Of a DNA stretch of 64,000 nt, positions 12,401 through 22,676 are shown one piece after another. The notes under the pieces were generated by a model, which saw only the letters and a program-made list of their open reading frames with translations, did not search any database and was not told the origin of the DNA. The stretch's first letter is position 1, and every line of letters begins with the position of its first letter. The DNA comes from Castanea sativa (lineage: Eukaryota > Streptophyta > Magnoliopsida > Fagales > Fagaceae): the NCBI RefSeq assembly GCF_040712315.1, contig NC_134017.1, forward strand, positions 80,109,987 to 80,173,986, read 5' to 3'. A program made the position numbers and the translations under genes.

Positions 12401-15077
12401 CATATGGTGAATGTATATAGTTCTTGGCTCTAGGGTCAGATTGGTGTTCTTGAAAATTTTATCAGTAGTGTGACCTTTTTGTTTTCAATTTGTTACCATT
12501 TTACCAAATCACTTTTAGATACCTGTCAAAATTGACCTAAAGATTGGTTTCGGCTGATTTTTTCATGATTTAGATTAATCCAAGGCACGATCATAATTGG
12601 CGTGTGTATATTTTATATTGTAGCTCTAATTACCATCATGGGATATCTAGTTTGTAGTATGATTACAGCAATTTCCAGTTGGTTAATTTTGTATTTCTAT
12701 CTTGTTCCTGCTTTCAAAGCTGAATACAGTTTTTTGTTATGCCATGACTGCTTCAAATTTTATTCAATTAAATTTTTGGATACCATTTTTGTGTTCAGGT
12801 ACCTCCATGAAGTCTGTTCTCCATCCTTAGTCCACAAGAACATCAAGTCATCGAATATTTTGCTCGATGCTGATCTCAATCCTCATCTCTCTGACAGTGG
12901 TTTGGCAATCTTTCATCAGGTTACTATTTTTTGAACAATGTTAGGTCTTATCCTAAACATGGCTTGAATAAGATTTGCTTTACTTTGGTAGTATTAAAAT
13001 TTACCAAGAATAAAAGTGAACTCACCAAATCAGCCCTCATAGTTATGCTTGCAGAAACGTCCCAGGGTTACTAGGCTTGGTAGATGAGAGTTTTGGGAAA
13101 TGCAATGAGGCTGTTATCTCTGGCTTGGCTTAAAAGAGCATATTAGGTCTACTGAATGGGATCAAAAATAAAGAGAAGTGTATGAAAAAGGAATCAGGCT
13201 AATAGTCCATTCCAATGCCCTAGATTTTTCAAGCTTTGAGTCCTTTTAAAACTTTAGTACTTATACTGGTTTCTAATTTGATAACATAGAGCCACTTAAG
13301 TGTGGGTCACTTTGGATAAAGGTGTGTAAATTTAGAAGGTCTTGTATCTACAGAAACCATTGGATTTAGCAGAGACCGTGCATCAAATTGTTGAACTTGT
13401 TTATATCAATGTGAAATTTTTTTAAATAAGTAATGTTTCCTCTTGTCACTCAGTTTCCATGGATGGTCACTAAAAGCTTTTTTTTTTTCTTGGGTCATAT
13501 TTTTATTCATGTGCTGATTTATAGTTAGGTTTAGGTGTAAGTAAAGTTCATTTTGTCCAAGTGTGGCTATGATGAACAATGTCAAATTGTCAACTAATTG
13601 ATATTTTTTCCTGCTTCATGTTACTATGTTGTGTTGTGTGCTTTTCCAAGTTGCCAGTATGATTTACATGTTCTTTTACACCAAAATAAAATTAAAGTCA
13701 TTATTAGATGTAATGCTCCATTGTGCCTCTAGGGCTGACTGTTTTTTGTCTCAAGATAGCTGCCTCTTGATTTCTCAGAGCAAGAACTACATTTTATTAA
13801 TTTTACATATTTATTTTATTTATAAAGAATATTTTTTTCTTCAGCGTACTAGTCAAAACCTTGGGGTAGGATATAATGCTCCAGAGTGCACAAAACCTTC
13901 AGCCTATACAATGAAAAGTGATGTTTACAGTTTTGGAGTGGTCATGTTGGAGTTATTGACTGGGCGAATGCCTTTGGACAGGTATGTTACATTATTCACT
14001 TAATTATTTCATTCACTAAGCTGACTTATGCAATTCCCTTATCTGAAATAGGCTTATTTCATTCTTCTTTTCAGTGCAAAACCAAGATTCGAACAATGCC
14101 TTGTACGATGGGCCACACCACAGCTCCATGACATAGATGCATTGGGGAGAATGGTTGATCCTGCCCTGCGTGGATTGTACCCTCCCAAGTCACTCTCTCG
14201 GTTTGCTGATATTATTGCCCTCTGTGTTCAGGTGAGATTCACCCCCTTTCCACTCTCTACGGAAACCCTTCATCAAGAAAGCATATGAGATATATAATTA
14301 TCTGAGTAATGTTTGTGTTCTTCTCTAATATATTTTTTTCGTTACTTATCAAAAAAAAATTATTTGAGTAATGTTAGGGAAAACATTTTTCTCAACTGCT
14401 GATATTGACTTGTTACGATTTGGATCATCACTTTCACCTCAGTTCACTTTGACACCACTTTTATTATGTACCAATCACAATATACCATATTAGCAATTGT
14501 GAAAAACGCTGCCCCTGACTTATTGTAATTTTACTTTTCTAAAAGTTTCTCAATGAGCTAAAATTTGAACACTAAGAACTAAGATAAAACTCTTAAACAT
14601 GCACGCAAGTGCACACACACAAACACTGATTAAAGCCACTATTAGATGACACCCTGTAGGACATAGCCTGGCTCAACTTTTGGCTATCTTAATTTTTGGT
14701 CTTAATTAGTAGGCAATGTGCAATAGCAGTTCCACACCAAGTGTCATTTCAATTTTCACTAAGATGACCCCTATGTGTTGAGTTATGTTAAAAAATAACA
14801 AAGGGTAATGTTTCATGAGCATTTCACAAACTATGCTAAGATGTTGCCTCTTGTTTTTTCTTTTTGGGATTTGAACATTATGCTTCTTGTTTCAAAATCA
14901 TTTTATCTTCCAATGTTGTAACAATTTCTACTTTCAATTTTGTATTAGGCCGAGCCCGAATTTCGACCTCCTATGTCAGAGGTGGTGCAGGCATTGGTGC
15001 GGTTAGTCCAACGAACAAGTATGAACTTGAGAGATGAGCTTGGGGCTTCTCGTGGGAGGGATGACTTTGAATATTAG
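6499..15077 (+). CDS. SRF4: STRUBBELIG-receptor-family LRR receptor-like kinase (SRF4/SRF5 type), complete, 16 exons
   Basis: Plasma-membrane receptor-like kinase of LRR subfamily V. Relatives act in tissue morphogenesis, leaf growth or cell-wall signalling. Exons: 6499-6592, 7136-7268, 7383-7454, 7557-7622, 8252-8323, 8409-8480, 9091-9162, 9232-9297, 10031-10093, 10181-10494, 10983-11257, 11525-11796, 12799-12919, 13845-13981, 14075-14231, 14949-15077. They sum to 2115 nt (704 aa and stop) and every phase matches. Order: signal peptide 1-25; SUB domain with GGDPCGDSW; LRRs in 63-72-nt exons; proline-rich juxtamembrane segment with five prolines; transmembrane helix about 266-288 followed by SRRK; kinase domain from about 400. 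Kinase features: Gly loop GEGCIGRVY, Lys in LAVKK at about 438, HRD replaced by HKN (536-538), DFG replaced by DSG (556-558), and GYNAPEC. The missing HRD aspartate is usual in this family and predicts weak or no phosphotransfer. The segments [14 protein letters not shown] and [15 protein letters not shown] match SRF4 as I recall it. SRF5 or a lineage-specific paralogue is the alternative. Confidence 0.95.
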
Positions 15078-15450
15078 TGATTCAAAATATTGTATATACA
15101 TGTGTGAGATAGATTCAAGAGAAGGAGAGTCATATTCTTTTTGTTTTTTTTTTCATGGATTTCTCTGTTAGTATATATACATTTTTTTTAGAACTCTTAG
15201 AAACTCTAGTTGTTATAAATTTTGAAGTTTGTTACTTTTTTAAGGAAAGCAGAATGAGCTGCTTGAGAAAGAAGTGTATCTTTGGAAAGCTGGTACAAGC
15301 TGCTTCTTGAGTGATGTTAAAATGAGGGACAAGTCCAAAATTTGGCACATTTTTGAAATTGAAAGAGTTTTACACTTCTACACTTTTTAAGCCATAATCC
15401 AATTTCTTTTAATTTGTGTTTTTCTTATTTTTGGAAATAAAAAGAGTTTT
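15078..15450 (+). other. Probable 3' untranslated region of the SRF-type gene
   Basis: Non-coding, T-rich sequence follows the TAG stop. An AATAAA-type signal occurs at about 15436 (GGAAATAAAAAG), a plausible polyadenylation region. The exact cleavage site is not visible. The following 15450-15950 holds a (TA)n run at 15779-15803 and nothing else I recognise. Confidence 0.35.
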
Positions 15451-15990
15451 AATCTGTGTTTTAAAATAACCTTGAGCCCCAAGAAAGGTTATTTTAAAAG
15501 CTTATTAGATATCAATCATATCATTTTTCCTTGAGATGATCTATTTCACATCCAGATACTACCATAGATATTCTGGAAAAGGAAAAAAAATAATCATAGA
15601 TGTAGGGCATGGAGAATGGTGTTTGTGTGTGTGTGGAAGAAAAATTGGGGTCACTCTAAAGTATAAACCACTGTATTTTGTAGATAGTTTCAGTGGCCTT
15701 TAAAGTTAAAAGTGAGGTTGCTATTTTGACATTCTGTAGTTTCTGGTAAATTATTTACTGAAAGGTGAGATAAATAAATATATATATATATATATATATA
15801 TAATTATTATCGAAATTCTATTTTATTTGTATATTGGTAAAAGGTGAGAAACGGTGGATTTTTATTTTTATTTTTGGGTAGGAAAGACAGAAAGTGGACT
15901 TACGAAAAAAAAAATGGTGCCAAATGGACTCTTATTAATGTTTTTATTTAAAAGTACTTAAATCATCTATTTCATATTCTAGTCATACTT

Positions 15991-16272
15991 AGGTGGCGTT
16001 TGGATCCAAATGAAACTGCGTTTTGCGGACTTTTTTTTTTTTAGCCATGATTTTTGACTTTTATGTGAGTGCACTATTCACACCAGCAAATTAAGCGGTG
16101 GACAATGCACATTATTAGTGGATCTTGTGCACTGTTCACGGGACCTACAAATCTTACTTTTCAGCAACTTTTTTATTAAAAATGAGTCTCATGGCACTAT
16201 TCACACATTTAAAAATTATTTTGCTACAGTATTTTCAGTTTTCAGCAAAATAAACTGTATCCAAACGGACCT
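15991..16272. mobile_element. GTTTGGAT-type MITE with a paralogous empty site
   Basis: The ends AGGTGGCGTTTGGATCC and GTATCCAAACGGACCT form terminal inverted repeats. The interior carries CACTATTCACACATTT and ATTATTTTGCTACAG, shared with the elements at 47830-48160 and 56491-56778. In the duplicated partner the flanks CATACTT and GTACTAAATTAAG are nearly adjacent (junction at 17970/17971), so the element inserted after the duplication. The target duplication is short or eroded, so I do not assign a superfamily. Confidence 0.75.
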
Positions 16273-16504
16273 TTCGTACTAAATTAAGAAGTTAAAAAGA
16301 AAAGGACCCAATTAATTTTAGGAGAGAGTCTCTCTCTAACTGGGCAAGGCCTAGTCTTACAGGATTTTCTAGGCCTCTAAATGTGGGCCAAATCCATCAG
16401 AAACAACTTACATTGGGCCTCTTTAAAATAGATTTGGGCTTGGGCCCTCAAAAGCAGAAGTCTCTTAAATTTCTAAATGTCCCCATCCCCTCCACCACCC
16501 AAGG

Positions 16505-16536
<32 letters not shown>

Positions 16537-16539
16537 AAA

Positions 16540-16698
16540 TAGGGATGAGTTTTTTTTTTCAGCTTATTTAGTTTTTAGCTTTTTTTTAGTATTATTCATG
16601 GATTTTATTGTACTATTCAATTAACTTATAATTTTTTTTTTTATTTTCAGCATAAAATTTTTAATTACAGCTAAATAAGTTATTCCCAAATGGACCCT
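16540..16698. mobile_element. AT-rich miniature element ending CCCAAATGGACCC
   Basis: Inverted ends GGGATGAGTTTTTTTT.. and ..AAATAAGTTATTCCCAAATGGACCC, with an interior of TTCAGCTTATTTAG and TACTATTCA-type segments. It is a relative of the GTTTGGAT-type MITEs. A poly-A tract (16505-16534) precedes it. The partner segment near 18200-18230 keeps only the right end. Confidence 0.4.
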
Positions 16699-16901
16699 AA
16701 ATATACAACAACATCAACCGAATAACAATGTACAACACACAAAAATATTACTAAATCTCTAATTTCCTAAAGAGAAATGCTAATAGATGCCCTTAGGACA
16801 ATGGTTGCTAATCCATCTAAAGAAAGTTTTTATGGAAAAAGAAAAATTTTAATGTTTTAACAGCTTTTTCCAATTACTATAAAAAAAAACATTTCCAACT
16901 C

Positions 16902-17935
16902 CAAGCACCTATTATGAAACCAATAATTTCAACCTAACTTTATAAATAAATAAAAAAGAAATGTTATGCTATTTTTACAATAAATTTTAAATTATTGATT
17001 GGATTTTAATTAATTCAATTGGTAAAATTTCTGATAGTTGAATAAGAGATTTAAAGTTCAATCTCAGCCTACACAAAAAATCGAATAGTGTCTTAGTTTG
17101 ATAATAAAGAACCATCATCAAAAGTGAACATCTTAAGTTGAAAATCTCTTAAAAAAATGATAAATTGTATAAGTTGAGAGTCTCTTAAAAAAAAATAGAT
17201 AAATAGTTACATATCCTATTATTTTTTTAAAAAAAACATTTTTAAAAAAATGATAAATTGTGAGACGTTATAAGTTAAGTCTCTTAAAAATAAAGATAAA
17301 TAGTTACATATTCTATTATTAAAAAAATAAATAATAATTTTAGTAAAAAATTTAAAATTTAAAACGATAATAAAGGTATAATTTTTGTCAGAATATTTTT
17401 AGAATGTCGTGAGCGGACACATCTTCTATAATAACAATTTATTTTTTCTTAAATGTAACCATCTTTTTGTACTATTTGAGGACTCCAGCCTATCGACAAT
17501 ATCCTGCGATGTGATTGGGCACGTTTCCTTTGATTTGATGTTCTTGTTGTTTTTCTAATAAAATAATATTTATTTACCGAAAAAATAAATGTAATGAAAA
17601 GAAAACGCATGGTAAGGAAATTTGCAACGGGACAAAGTAAAATAATAAAAAATATATATTTTATATGTTTAAATTTTAAAATCACCCCTGGTGAAGTTAA
17701 AAATAAGGAAATTTGTAAAGTTGTTACATGTGTAAATTTATATTGGCATTATTTATTTTGCATCTAATTTTGTATTGTTTTTATTTTTTATTTTATTTTA
17801 TGTATCTCTAAAATGAAGAAAGAAGGTGGAGTTAGATGTGAAGAAAGAAAAATAATTAAAAATTAATTAAAAATTAAAATTTTTAATAAAATGTTTTTTA
17901 AAATAGATAATGTAATATAAAATGTTTTGAGAAGT
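16902..17935 (+). repeat. Left arm of a ~4-kb inverted repeat
   Basis: About 1.03 kb that reappears inverted at 19811-20918. Shared markers from outside inward: TATTATGAAACCAATAATTT, a tRNA-derived SINE, GAATGTCGTGA, CCTATCGACAATATCCTGCG, GTGATTGGGCACGTTTCCTT, ACATGTGTAAATTTATA, and TGTATCTCTAAAATGAAG. A roughly 90-bp segment ending in AAATAGTTACATATYCTATTA is locally duplicated in this arm (about 17157-17235 and 17250-17325). No gene is present; short open frames inside are not conserved proteins. Confidence 0.85.
16998..17157 (+). mobile_element. tRNA-derived SINE copy in the left arm
   Basis: Begins with an A-box-like TTAATTCAATTGGTAAAAT, followed by a B-box-like AAAGTTCAATCTCAG. It ends in the family's 3' segment TTTGATAATAAAGAACCATCATC..AGTTGAAAATCTCTTAAAA with an A-rich tail. 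The same layout occurs at 47590-47752 and 36881-37032. The inverted partner arm carries the same insertion. Confidence 0.6.
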
Positions 17936-18400
17936 ACTTAAAAGATTTATTTCATATTCTAGTCATACTTAGTACTAAATTAAGAAGTTGAAAACAAAAG
18001 AGTCCAATTAATTTTAGGAGAGAGACTCTCTCTAACTGGGCAAGGCCTAGTCTTACAGGATTTTCTAGGCCTCTAAATGTGGGCCAAATCCAGCAAAACA
18101 ACTTCCATCTGGCCTCTGTAAAATAGATTTGGGCTTGGCCCTCAAAAGTAGAAGTCTCTTAAATTTCTAAATTCCCCCTCCCCCCCCCCCCCTCCCTACC
18201 CCTAAATGAGTTATTCCCGAATGGGCCTAAATCTACAACAACATCAACCAAATAACAATGTACATCACACAAAAATATTACTAAATCTCTAATTTGCTAA
18301 AGAGAAATGCTAACGGATGCGCTTAGGGCAATAGTTACTAATCAATTTAAAGAAATTTTTTATGGAAAAAGAAAAAAAAAAAGTAATTAATGTTTTGACA
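17932..18400 (+). repeat. Direct segmental duplication, second copy
   Basis: Partner of 15952-16870, lying just inside the inner end of the left inverted arm. It retains the unfilled site of the MITE at 15991 (junction near 17970). It has a poly-C tract (18177-18192) where the first copy has a poly-A tract and a second miniature element. Confidence 0.8.
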
Positions 18401-18482
18401 GTTTTTTCTATTTTTTATAAAAATGATGTCAAAATTTTTCTAAAATAAATTGTTAACTATTACTCTAAGAACACCCGTTAGC
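18309..18482. mobile_element. MITE with GCTAACGG ends
   Basis: Terminal inverted repeats GCTAACGGATGCGCTTAGGG and CTCTAAGAACACCCGTTAGC extend about 40 bp (GCAATAGTTACTAATCAATTTA versus AAATTGTTAACTATTAC). A related copy lies at 21496-21654, and a left-half copy near 16789-16870 in the partner duplication. It has a non-coding AT-rich interior. Confidence 0.65.
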
Positions 18483-18933
18483 GTGACCTTTTGCTAAAAA
18501 CACATAATAATATAGTAGTACAAAATCCCTTTATTCCCCAACTACATCTTGGCCCAATTTTGAACCCCAATTACATAATATCACTAATTGGGCTTTGAGT
18601 ACGTAGTGCCGTTTACCATGCAAAAGTCCTGGACAGTGTTGTATATTTTTTAAGAATAATTAAATTCAGTGCAAATTAAATGTTTGTTTTAAATTGAAAA
18701 TACTAATGTAAATGTAATACTACAACCAAAGTAGTATACGTAGATGTCAGTTTTGGCATGTATAAACTTTGCTCAGGATTTTGGCATTAATTTTCTAAAC
18801 TCTGAAGGTTGCTGTCTCATGTGATTGAAGACTCGCAGATAGCCAGTAAAGCTTTTTAGGTTCATCTCTTTTTCTCATCTAAGACAGTAGTGACAATTCA
18901 GTAGCTCACCATCTATCTAAAAAGGCAAAAGGT

Positions 18934-19560
18934 TTGTTGGAACCTAAAAAACTCTATCATGGGTTACAAAGGAGATATGTCACATTCTACCAAAACCAAA
19001 ACTCTATCATGGGTTACAAAGGGAGATATATCACATTCTACCAAAACTTAAAATTCTATTATGGGTTACAAAGGGAGATATGTCACATTCTACCAAAACT
19101 AAAACTCTATCATGAACTAAAATTCTATCAAGGGTTACAAAGGGAGATATGTCACATTCTACCAAAACTAAAACTCTATGTCACATTCTACCAAAACTAA
19201 AACTCTATCATGAACTAAAATTCTATCATGGGTTACAAAGGGAGATGTGTCACATTCTACCAAAACTAAAACTCTATCATGGGTTACAAAGGGAGATATA
19301 TCACATTCTACCAAAACTAAAATTCTATTATGGGTTACAAAGGGAGATATGTCACATTCTACCAAAACTAAAACTCTATCATGAACTAAAATTCTATCAT
19401 GGGTTACAAAGGGAGATATGTCACATTCTACCAAAACTAAAACTCTATCATGAACTAAAATTCTATCATGGGTTAGAAAGGAAGACGTGTCACATTCTAC
19501 CAAAACTAAAACTCTATCATGGATTACAAAGGGAGATATTTCACGTTTTACCAAAACTGA
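18934..19560 (+). repeat. 51-bp tandem array (about ten units), open on both strands
   Basis: The unit reads ACTCTATCATGGGTTACAAA then GGGAGATATGTCACATTCTA and CCAAAACTAAA. Some units carry an extra 18-bp CATGAACTAAAATTCTAT, making 69 bp. Because 51 and 18 are multiples of three, long frames stay open on both strands and encode the repeat itself; I do not call a protein. The array is bracketed by inverted GGTTTGTTGGAACCT (about 18931) and AGGTTCCAACAAACC (about 19560). One inverted unit follows at 19605-19665. It lies in the loop of the large inverted repeat. Confidence 0.9.
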
Positions 19561-19604
19561 GGTTCCAACAAACCTTTTACTTCTAGCTAAAAAGGCAAAA
19601 AATT

Positions 19605-19665
19605 TGTTGGAACCTCATATTTGGTAGAATGTGACATCTCTCCTTTTGTAACCAATGATAGAGTT
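19605..19665 (-). repeat. Single inverted copy of the 51-bp unit
   Basis: Reads as the reverse complement of the array unit (TGGTAGAATGTGACATCTCT, TTTGTAACCAATGATAGAGT). It is preceded by AAAAGGCAAAAAATTTGTTGGAACCT, a near-direct copy of the sequence at 18918-18945 that leads into the array. Array plus this unit can fold into a hairpin. Confidence 0.75.
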
Positions 19666-19810
19666 TTGACTCAATAAAATTTAGTCTTGTTTCTAAAAAA
19701 AAAGTTTTATCTGATATTTTTTTCATAAATCAATGCTTAGATCATTGACATCATGAAAATATTTATGTCTATTTTAGTATAAGAATTAATTTTTCTATTT
19801 TTACATATAC

Positions 19811-20918
19811 ACTTTTCAAAACATTCTATATCACTTTATCTATTTTATAATATATTTTATTAAAATATCAAATTTATAAATATTTTTTAATTGTTTTTCT
19901 TTCTTCGTATGCAACAATTATTGTCCATTTTCTTTCTTCATTTTAGAGATACACAAAAATAAATAAATAAAAACAATACAAAATTAGGTGCAAAATAAAC
20001 AGTGTCTATAAATTTACACATGTAACAACTTTACAAATTTCCTTATTTTTAACTTCGCCACGAGTGATTTTAAAATTTAAACATATAAAATTTATATTTT
20101 TTAGCATTATTTTACTTTGTCCCATTGCAAATCCAGAATAAGTTATTTTACCATGTGTTTTCTTTTCATTACATTTATTTTTTCGGTAAATAAATATTAT
20201 TTTATTAGAAAAACGACAAGAACATCAAATCAAAGGAAACGTGCCCAATCACATCGCAGGATATTGTCGATAGGCTGGAGTCCTCAAATGGTACAAAAAG
20301 ATGATTAAATTTAAGAAAAAATAAATGGTTATTATAGAAGATGTGTCCTTTCACGACATTCTAAAACTATCCTGCCAATTTTTTTTTTTTGTTAGGATAG
20401 GCAAAAAATTAAATGCAGTAAGTTATTATTGTTTTAAGGTTTAATGTGTGCTTTAAAAAAACACATTAAATCATCTGTTTTTAAAATTATTTTATGAAAA
20501 ATTAAAAATACTGTAAAATTTTTTTAACTCCTGATAAAACTTTTTTTAAAAATAGTATACTATTGTGTGCCTTAGGGCACACATTAGTAAAATCTTTATT
20601 TTAAATTTAAATTTTTTACTAAAATTATTATTTGTTTTTTTAATAATAGAATATGTAATTATTTATCTTTTTTTAAAAGACTCAACTTATGATGTTCGTT
20701 ATTTATGATGATTCTTTATTATAGATTAAGACACCATTTGATTTTTTGTGTTGACAGAAATTAAATTTCAAATATTTTATTTAACTATAAAAAATTTTAT
20801 CAATTAAATTAATTAAAATTTACGTAATAATTTAAAATTTATTATAAAAATAGTATAATATTTCTTTTATTTATTTATAACGTTAGGTTGAAATTATTGG
20901 TTTCATAATACATGCTTG
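19811..20918 (-). repeat. Right arm of the ~4-kb inverted repeat
   Basis: Reverse complement of 16902-17935, with an extra segment of about 230 bp (about 20372-20600). That segment contains the palindromic piece TGTGTGCCTTAGGGCACACA, probably a small insertion. The outer end reads AAATTATTGGTTTCATAATA, matching the inverted start of the left arm. No gene is present. Confidence 0.85.
20690..20835 (-). mobile_element. SINE copy in the right arm (inverted)
   Basis: Reverse complement shows the same SINE as in the left arm: AATTAATTTAATTGATAAAAT at the A-box side and a 3' segment CTATAATAAAGAATCATCAT. Its presence in both arms suggests that the arms arose by inverted duplication of DNA already holding the SINE. 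Confidence 0.5.
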
Positions 20919-21227
20919 AAAATGCGTGAAATATGCGCACGTTTTCGTATTTAATTTCCTTACCAACCTACAGTACTCAGATAAGATAAAAAATAAAAAT
21001 AAAAAGATGCTTACCGACCTACCCTCGAAAAAAATTTCTGGAGAGCAGATCTCAGGATTTGGACATGTCGAGATTTGGTCTTAATTAATAGAAGAATTTC
21101 AAGTTATGCACCACTTTCCAAATTATTTTTTTATTGTTTTTTTTTGAGAGTGGAGCACTTTCCAAATTAGACCATTTATTTTTTTGTTTGGGGTTGAGAT
21201 GTGTATTAATGGTGGGATTCGGCCTCC

Positions 21228-21372
21228 TCTGGTAAAATTTTTTTACGGTCAAATAAGAAATTTGTTACTTCATTTCAGCTTATACGGAAATTGATTAGTA
21301 TTTTAGTGTAATGATAAATAAAAAAAAACCATTAGAAGTGGATGTCATTTATGTTGAAACTCTATTAAAAAA
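21228..21372 (+). mobile_element. Degraded SINE fragment
   Basis: Resembles the 3' two-thirds of the family: TCTGGTAAAATTTTT, a worn B-box region, then GAAATTGATTAGTATTTTAG, TGATAAATAAAAAAAAACCATTAG, GTTGAAACTCTATT and an A-rich tail. Divergent and non-functional. Confidence 0.4.
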
Positions 21373-21495
21373 AAGAAAGTGTATTAACGTCATATACCTT
21401 GAAAATTAATGTTATTTTCTTAACGTGTATGTAAAATTTCGTGTTAATTAGATATTATTTCCTATTTTATTACTAAACTAATTTTTTATGGGTCA

Positions 21496-21654
21496 TGTTA
21501 ACAATTGCGCTTAGAGAAATGATTAACAATCTATTTTAAGAAAACTTTATGAAAAATGGAAAAAATTGTCAAAATATTAGTTTTTTTTTTCTTTTCCCAT
21601 AAAAACATTTTTTTAAAATAGATTATTAACCATTACCCTAAGGGCATCCGTTAG
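21496..21654. mobile_element. MITE of the GCTAACGG family, second copy
   Basis: Left end GTTAACAATTGCGCTTAGAG; right end, read inverted, CTAACGGATGCCCTTAGGGT. Arms pair over about 45 bp, including the AATCTATTTTAAG segment. Interior is AT-rich and non-coding. Confidence 0.6.
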
Positions 21655-21849
21655 TTTATATATAATTTTATACTACAAAAATATGAGATTTAAACATTTG
21701 ATTGATGAGATAGTTATTGATTTTTAATCTTTTAAAAATTTTGCTAGCATGAAGGATAAAAGATGAAAATGTTATCTAATGGTGGATTTATCAAAATTCA
21801 CATTTAATATAAAAATGTTGAGTGAATTTATATTGATTGATTGCATGTG

Positions 21850-22193
21850 GACTTTTAAAAATAACAAAATCAGCAGATTGAAGCCCTCCCATATGCGCTA
21901 AAGCATTCGTACACCTATTGGCTTCACGGAAGCAAACCTAAAATGAATCCAGGGAAGTTGAGAAGCCAGAAGCCTACAGTCATCCATAAGGGAGGAAACA
22001 AACAAGTTAGAATAATTTGGGTTAGAGATTGCATCCACAATAGATTTAGCATCTATCTCTACTTCTAGTGCAACAAAATTGCAATTATGACATAGGTTAA
22101 GTCCATCTCGAAGGGCCCAGAGTTTAGCAAGGAACCTGGTTGTCTTCCCTACTTTGCGAGCAAAACCCATAACCCAATTACTTGCCTCTATCC
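21850..22193 (-). pseudogene. RNase H-like (RVT_3-type) fragment of a LINE, frameshifted
   Basis: Minus-strand translation from about 22193 gives ASNWVMGFARKVGKTT, then ALRDGLNLC, VEIDAKSIVDAI, FVSSLMDDCRLLASQLPWIH. This is the pattern of the RNase H-like domain found at the C-terminus of plant non-LTR retrotransposon proteins and related domesticated genes. Around 21935-21942 the frame must shift by one for the expected CFREANRCTNALAHMGG and SADFVIF to follow. No upstream reverse transcriptase is present. The shift and isolation mark it as a dead fragment. Confidence 0.75.
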
Positions 22194-22345
22194 CTTTATC
22201 TTCCTTTATTTTTACTTTTTTTTATTCCCTTCCTTTTACTATAAATTTACAATTTTATTTTTCAATTCTATTCATAGTTTTTTCACACACAAAATTTTAT
22301 TTCTCTCTTTTTCTCTCCCTCTCTCATTTTCCACACACAAAAGGT

Positions 22346-22348
<3 letters not shown>

Positions 22349-22393
<45 letters not shown>
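22349..22393 (+). repeat. (CT)n microsatellite
   Basis: An uninterrupted run of about 22 CT units in a wider pyrimidine-rich tract (22180-22400). No gene around it. Confidence 0.9.
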
Positions 22394-22398
<5 letters not shown>

Positions 22399-22676
22399 TT
22401 TTTGGTGGATTATTTTTTATATTTTTCTTGCATCTTTACTTTAGATTGATGTGATTAAATTTTGTGTTTTTAAATTGTTATCTTTTTTATTCTCTTTGAT
22501 TTCATAGATGTTATCATATTGCATTATAAATATAATATATAAGAATATAATGTTATTTTATTACATAACATGACTAGGATAATTTGGTTTTTACTATTAT
22601 ATTTATATTTTTACTTTTTTTCTTCTCATATTATTTTCTATAAATTTCTTATTATTCTCTCTCATATTCTCTCAAG

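Larger units (their letters stand above)
15952..16870 (+). repeat. Direct segmental duplication, first copy (partner 17932-18400)
   Basis: Shares long, ordered, highly similar stretches with 17932-18400: TTCATATTCTAGTCATACTT, then AATTAATTTTAGGAGAGAGW, the block AACTGGGCAAGGCCTAGTCT through TAGATTTGGGCTTGG, and ACAACAACATCAACC through the TCTCTAATTT block. This copy carries one MITE (15991-16272) that the partner lacks, and a fuller version of a second (16540-16698). Confidence 0.8.

Noticed and set aside
19149..19586. 145-aa and 128-aa repetitive proteins on opposite strands
   Set aside because: Both are translations of the same 51/69-bp tandem array; open only because the unit length is a multiple of three. 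Kept as a finding, not as a gene.
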